The translations under genes were made by a program, and so were the position numbers. Of a stretch of 6,145 bases of DNA, positions 4,597 to 6,145 are shown one piece after another (positions within the stretch are counted from its first letter, which is position 1; each line of letters starts with the position of its first letter). Under the pieces are notes generated by a model. That model saw only the letters and a list, made by a program, of their open reading frames with translations. It was not told the origin of the DNA and did not search any database. This DNA comes from Candidatus Hermodarchaeota archaeon (GTDB lineage: Archaea > Asgardarchaeota > Hermodarchaeia > Hermodarchaeales > Hermodarchaeaceae): contig JAEOSA010000120.1 in the NCBI GenBank assembly GCA_016840595.1, forward strand, positions 1 to 6,145, written 5' to 3'.

Positions 4597-5565
4597 CTAG
4601 AATTCGACAGCAAGTTGGAGTTCGCGAACAAGTTCCTTGTAACGGTTCCGAACTGTGACTTCTGTGACATGGGCTATTTCGGCGATTTCGCGTTGCGTGC
4701 GTCGTTCGCCCTCCATTATCGCTGAGATATAGAGAGCTGATGCAGCCAGGCCGGTGGGATCTTTACCAGCGGTTATACCTTTGGCTTTGGCGTCATCGAG
4801 AATCTTGATAGCTAGACGTTGTACTCGACTACTGAGTTTTAGACTGTTCGCGAAGCGTGGGATGAAGTTAGTGGGTTGCGAGACGGGCATACGAACATCT
4901 AACCGTCGGAGTAGTAACCGATAACATCGACCGAGTTCCTTCCGATTGATACGACTGTGATGAGCTATTTCATCAAGAGTACATGGAGCTTCTCGGAGAC
5001 GACAAGCTGCATACATCGCCGCAGCAATCATTGCATCTATGCTACGACCACGAATGAGTCGCCGTTCCAAGGCGCGTCGATACATAACAGCCGCCGTATC
5101 CTTGACGGTTCGCGAAACTCCCAGCTGGCTACTCAGCCGATCCAATTCACTCATGGCACTAGCCAGATTTCGTTCAATGCTGGAATGAACACGTGAACGC
5201 CGTTGCCATTTACGAAGCCGATAAATTTCAGCTCGCCGACTGGTTGAAATCTGCCGACCAGCCGCATCTCGGTTCCGCCAGTCAATCGTGGTGCTTAGGT
5301 CGTGATCTTGAAGAGCATAATTAATTGGGCTACCTGTTCGTGCGCGTTTATCTCGTTCCTCGCTGGTGAAAGCTCGCCATTCGGGACCTGAATCAATAGC
5401 ATTAGAATCTAAGACTAACCCACAGTTCGCGCATGCGACTTCCCCTCGGCTCCCATCACGAACTACGTCAGAGCTTCCACAATCTGTACATCGGGGATAC
5501 TCGTCTTTTTCCTCGAAGGTTAGCCGATTATTGTCATGAATGGATGAATTTTTTGCCATATACAT
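4597..5565 (-). CDS. tfb: Transcription initiation factor TFB (archaeal TFIIB), complete copy
   Basis: TFB bridges TBP on the TATA box with RNA polymerase and reads the BRE. The 322-residue protein has all standard parts in order. The zinc ribbon has C26-x2-C29 and C45-x2-C48. The B-reader/linker region follows (SGPEWRAFTSEERDKRARTG, about 59-78, then the DHDLSTTIDW motif). Two cyclin folds occupy about 125-220 and 228-322; the first holds GRSIDAMIAAAMYAACR, the second TAGKDPTGLAASALYI. The C-terminal helix-turn-helix (TQREIAEIAHVTEVTVRNRY) contacts BRE. ATG 5565 follows AGGAGG (5575-5570) by 4 bases; ATG 5559 (10 bases) is equally open. A GTG at 5607 is in frame but lies upstream of the SD. 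A second TFB gene ends 278 bases upstream. Nothing is missing, so it should be functional. Confidence 0.96.
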   Translation of the reverse strand: MYMAKNSSIHDNNRLTFEEKDEYPRCTDCGSSDVVRDGSRGEVACANCGLVLDSNAIDSGPEWRAFTSEERDKRARTGSPINYALQDHDLSTTIDWRNRDAAGRQISTSRRAEIYRLRKWQRRSRVHSSIERNLASAMSELDRLSSQLGVSRTVKDTAAVMYRRALERRLIRGRSIDAMIAAAMYAACRLREAPCTLDEIAHHSRINRKELGRCYRLLLRRLDVRMPVSQPTNFIPRFANSLKLSSRVQRLAIKILDDAKAKGITAGKDPTGLAASALYISAIMEGERRTQREIAEIAHVTEVTVRNRYKELVRELQLAVEF

Positions 5566-5576
5566 ACTTCCTCCTA

Positions 5577-5630
5577 CTAGTAATGGAGAGGGAAGGTTAA
5601 GATACACAGTATATTGTGTCTAAGCGTCAT
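5577..5630 (-). CDS. Possible 17-codon leader ORF before the TFB gene
   Basis: On the minus strand ATG 5630 opens a frame encoding MTLRHNILCILTFPLHY, ending in TAG one base before the AGGAGG of the TFB gene. It has no SD of its own and could only be translated from a transcript that starts upstream, for example at the 5728-5742 promoter. Chance is quite possible. The tight placement of its stop against the main ribosome site is why it is listed. Confidence 0.2.
   Translation of the reverse strand: MTLRHNILCILTFPLHY
5604..5619 (-). promoter_or_regulatory. TATA-centred palindrome, proximal TFB promoter candidate
   Basis: ACACA (5604-5608) and TGTGT (5615-5619) are perfect inverted arms around G-TATA-T, so 14 of 16 positions are symmetric. 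On the minus strand the TATA-like AATATAC lies about 45-50 bases before ATG 5565, giving a leader of about 20 bases. A symmetric site over a TATA box would suit repression by a dimeric regulator. Confidence 0.4.
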
Positions 5631-5651
5631 GTGAGTGGAAATAGTGCTTAG

Positions 5652-5669
5652 AGGTCTCTCAAGAGACCT
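5652..5669. promoter_or_regulatory. Perfect 18-bp palindrome in the TFB upstream region
   Basis: AGGTCTCT and AGAGACCT are exact 8-base inverted arms around CA. As DNA this could be an operator. As RNA, if transcription starts at the distal promoter, it would be a stem of 7-8 pairs in the leader some 85 bases before the TFB start. It is the most perfect inverted repeat in the window. Confidence 0.45.
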
Positions 5670-5727
5670 GACGTGGCAGGATATCTAGCGGGTTATTGCA
5701 AGTGACTCCGCGTTCCTCTTCGATCGC

Positions 5728-5742
5728 CTTATAAACTTTCCC
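5728..5742 (-). promoter_or_regulatory. Distal TFB promoter (BRE plus TATA)
   Basis: On the minus strand GGGAAAG (BRE-like) is followed directly by TTTATAAG (TATA), the best promoter match in the window. It lies about 165 bases before ATG 5565, so a start site near 5708 would make a leader of about 140 bases that includes the 18-bp palindrome and the leader ORF. Confidence 0.55.
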
Positions 5743-5786
5743 ATTAAATTATTAGTAAAACAAATATTTAAATGTTTTCTTTTTTC
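5741..5786. other. AT-rich stretch between the two TFB genes
   Basis: This segment is almost all A and T and includes ATTTAAAT, a further TATA-like TTTAAATA on the minus strand (5772-5765), and a T-run read on the plus strand. It may be an additional promoter or an easily melted region upstream of the 5728-5742 promoter. No ORF is visible in it. Confidence 0.35.
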
Positions 5787-5808
5787 CCTCACTATCCTAG
5801 AGGGATAT

Positions 5809-5834
5809 TAAAAGAAGGGAAAGGGTTGAGACCC
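5809..5834 (-). terminator. Terminator candidate of the upstream TFB gene
   Basis: On the minus strand GGGT (5834-5831), loop CTCA and ACCC (5826-5823) form a short stem, followed by a pyrimidine stretch TTTCCCTTCTTTT. It begins 8 bases past the TFB stop. The stem is only 4 bp, so the T-rich tract is the main evidence. Confidence 0.4.
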
Positions 5835-5842
5835 ATCAGGCT

Positions 5843-6145
5843 TTAGATCTCAACTTGAAGGTTCAGAACTCGAACCATTTCTTTGTACCGATTGCGCACC
5901 GTCACTTCCGTTACACGAGCAATATTGGCAATCTCACGTTGGGTTCGACGTTCACCCTCTTGAATCGAAGCTATATATAGAGTCGCTGCAGCCAATCCCG
6001 TGGGATCTTTACCCGCAGTGATTCCATTGGCCTTTGCCTTGTCTAGGATGTCAATCGCACGCCGTTGTGATCGGCTACTGAGCTCTAAGGCTTGCGCAAA
6101 CCGAGGTACAAAATCCGCGGGTTGTGCGATGGGCACACGCATATC
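5843..6145 (-). CDS. tfb: Second TFB (TFIIB) gene, C-terminal part only
   Basis: The last 100 residues of another TFB are visible before the gene runs off the window edge (first full codon GAT at 6145-6143). They cover most of the second cyclin fold. The TAGKDPTGLAAATLYI motif and the helix-turn-helix TQREIANIARVTEVTVRNRY are intact, and the protein ends in NLQVEI. Aligned without gaps to the neighbouring TFB, I count 73 identical residues of 100. The differences spread over the whole length, so this is an established duplicate, not a recent copy. The BRE-reading helix is nearly unchanged, so both factors probably read similar BRE elements. The zinc ribbon and first cyclin fold cannot be judged. 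It is read in the same direction as the complete copy and lies upstream of it. Confidence 0.94.
   Translation of the reverse strand, partial: DMRVPIAQPADFVPRFAQALELSSRSQRRAIDILDKAKANGITAGKDPTGLAAATLYIASIQEGERRTQREIANIARVTEVTVRNRYKEMVRVLNLQVEI

Noticed and set aside
4334..4600. Plus-strand frame opposite the DUF6125-like and TFB gene ends
   Set aside because: It is antisense to two well supported genes, has no ribosome site, and its sequence resembles no protein.
5566..5607. Extension of the TFB gene to a GTG at 5607
   Set aside because: The AGGAGG ribosome site lies inside this stretch, directly before ATG 5565, and the added residues (YLNLPSPLLVGGS) do not resemble a TFB N-terminus.
5786..5804. 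Hairpin CCCTC/GAGGG next to a six-base A/T run, considered as the terminator of the upstream TFB gene
   Set aside because: On the minus strand the hairpin is followed by A residues rather than T, so the polarity is wrong. The T-rich tract at 5817-5809 is a better candidate.

Overview
The window comes from an archaeon. The clearest evidence is two tandem genes for transcription factor B (TFB, the archaeal TFIIB). A short archaeal-type triosephosphate isomerase and TATA/BRE-like promoters upstream of most genes support this. Several genes have Shine-Dalgarno (SD) sequences that match the archaeal 16S rRNA end, and TTG and GTG starts seem common. Base composition is moderate. I cannot name the lineage from sequence alone; an Asgard or other mesophilic group is plausible but not shown.

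Layout, left to right. Bases 2-106 hold the last codons of an unidentified plus-strand gene. It converges on an unrecognised minus-strand gene (115-663). Next on the minus strand is a DUF47/PhoU-like protein gene (835-1509). These two minus-strand genes each lie behind a nearly identical 27-bp promoter block, matching at 24 of 27 bases. A small unrecognised plus-strand gene (1722-2003) diverges from the DUF47 gene and converges with tpiA (2022-2699, minus). tpiA diverges in turn from an MscL-type mechanosensitive channel gene (2859-3230, plus). Their shared upstream region carries a palindrome and a direct repeat just before the channel's TATA box. Bases 3231-3505 are mostly non-coding, with alternative hairpins and one doubtful small ORF.

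The right half is all on the minus strand. In order of transcription it holds the end of one TFB gene (5843-6145, cut by the window edge), a long regulatory-looking spacer and a complete second TFB gene (4597-5565). These are followed by a cysteine-rich DUF6125-like gene (3979-4530), a 36-residue small ORF with a near-perfect SD (3837-3947), and a small membrane protein gene (3506-3811). The spacer before the complete TFB gene contains several TATA-like elements, an 18-bp palindrome, a TATA-centred palindrome and a 17-codon leader ORF.

How the genes work together: the TFB pair sets promoter recognition, the DUF47 protein suggests phosphate or metal regulation, tpiA is central carbon metabolism, and MscL is osmotic protection. 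No mobile element, CRISPR array, tRNA or rRNA is visible. The most interesting points are the MscL-like protein whose cytoplasmic helix and linker seem to have moved from the C-terminus to the N-terminus, the terminator-like hairpin that overlaps the DUF6125 start, the unlisted small ORF with the strong SD, and the shared promoter block.
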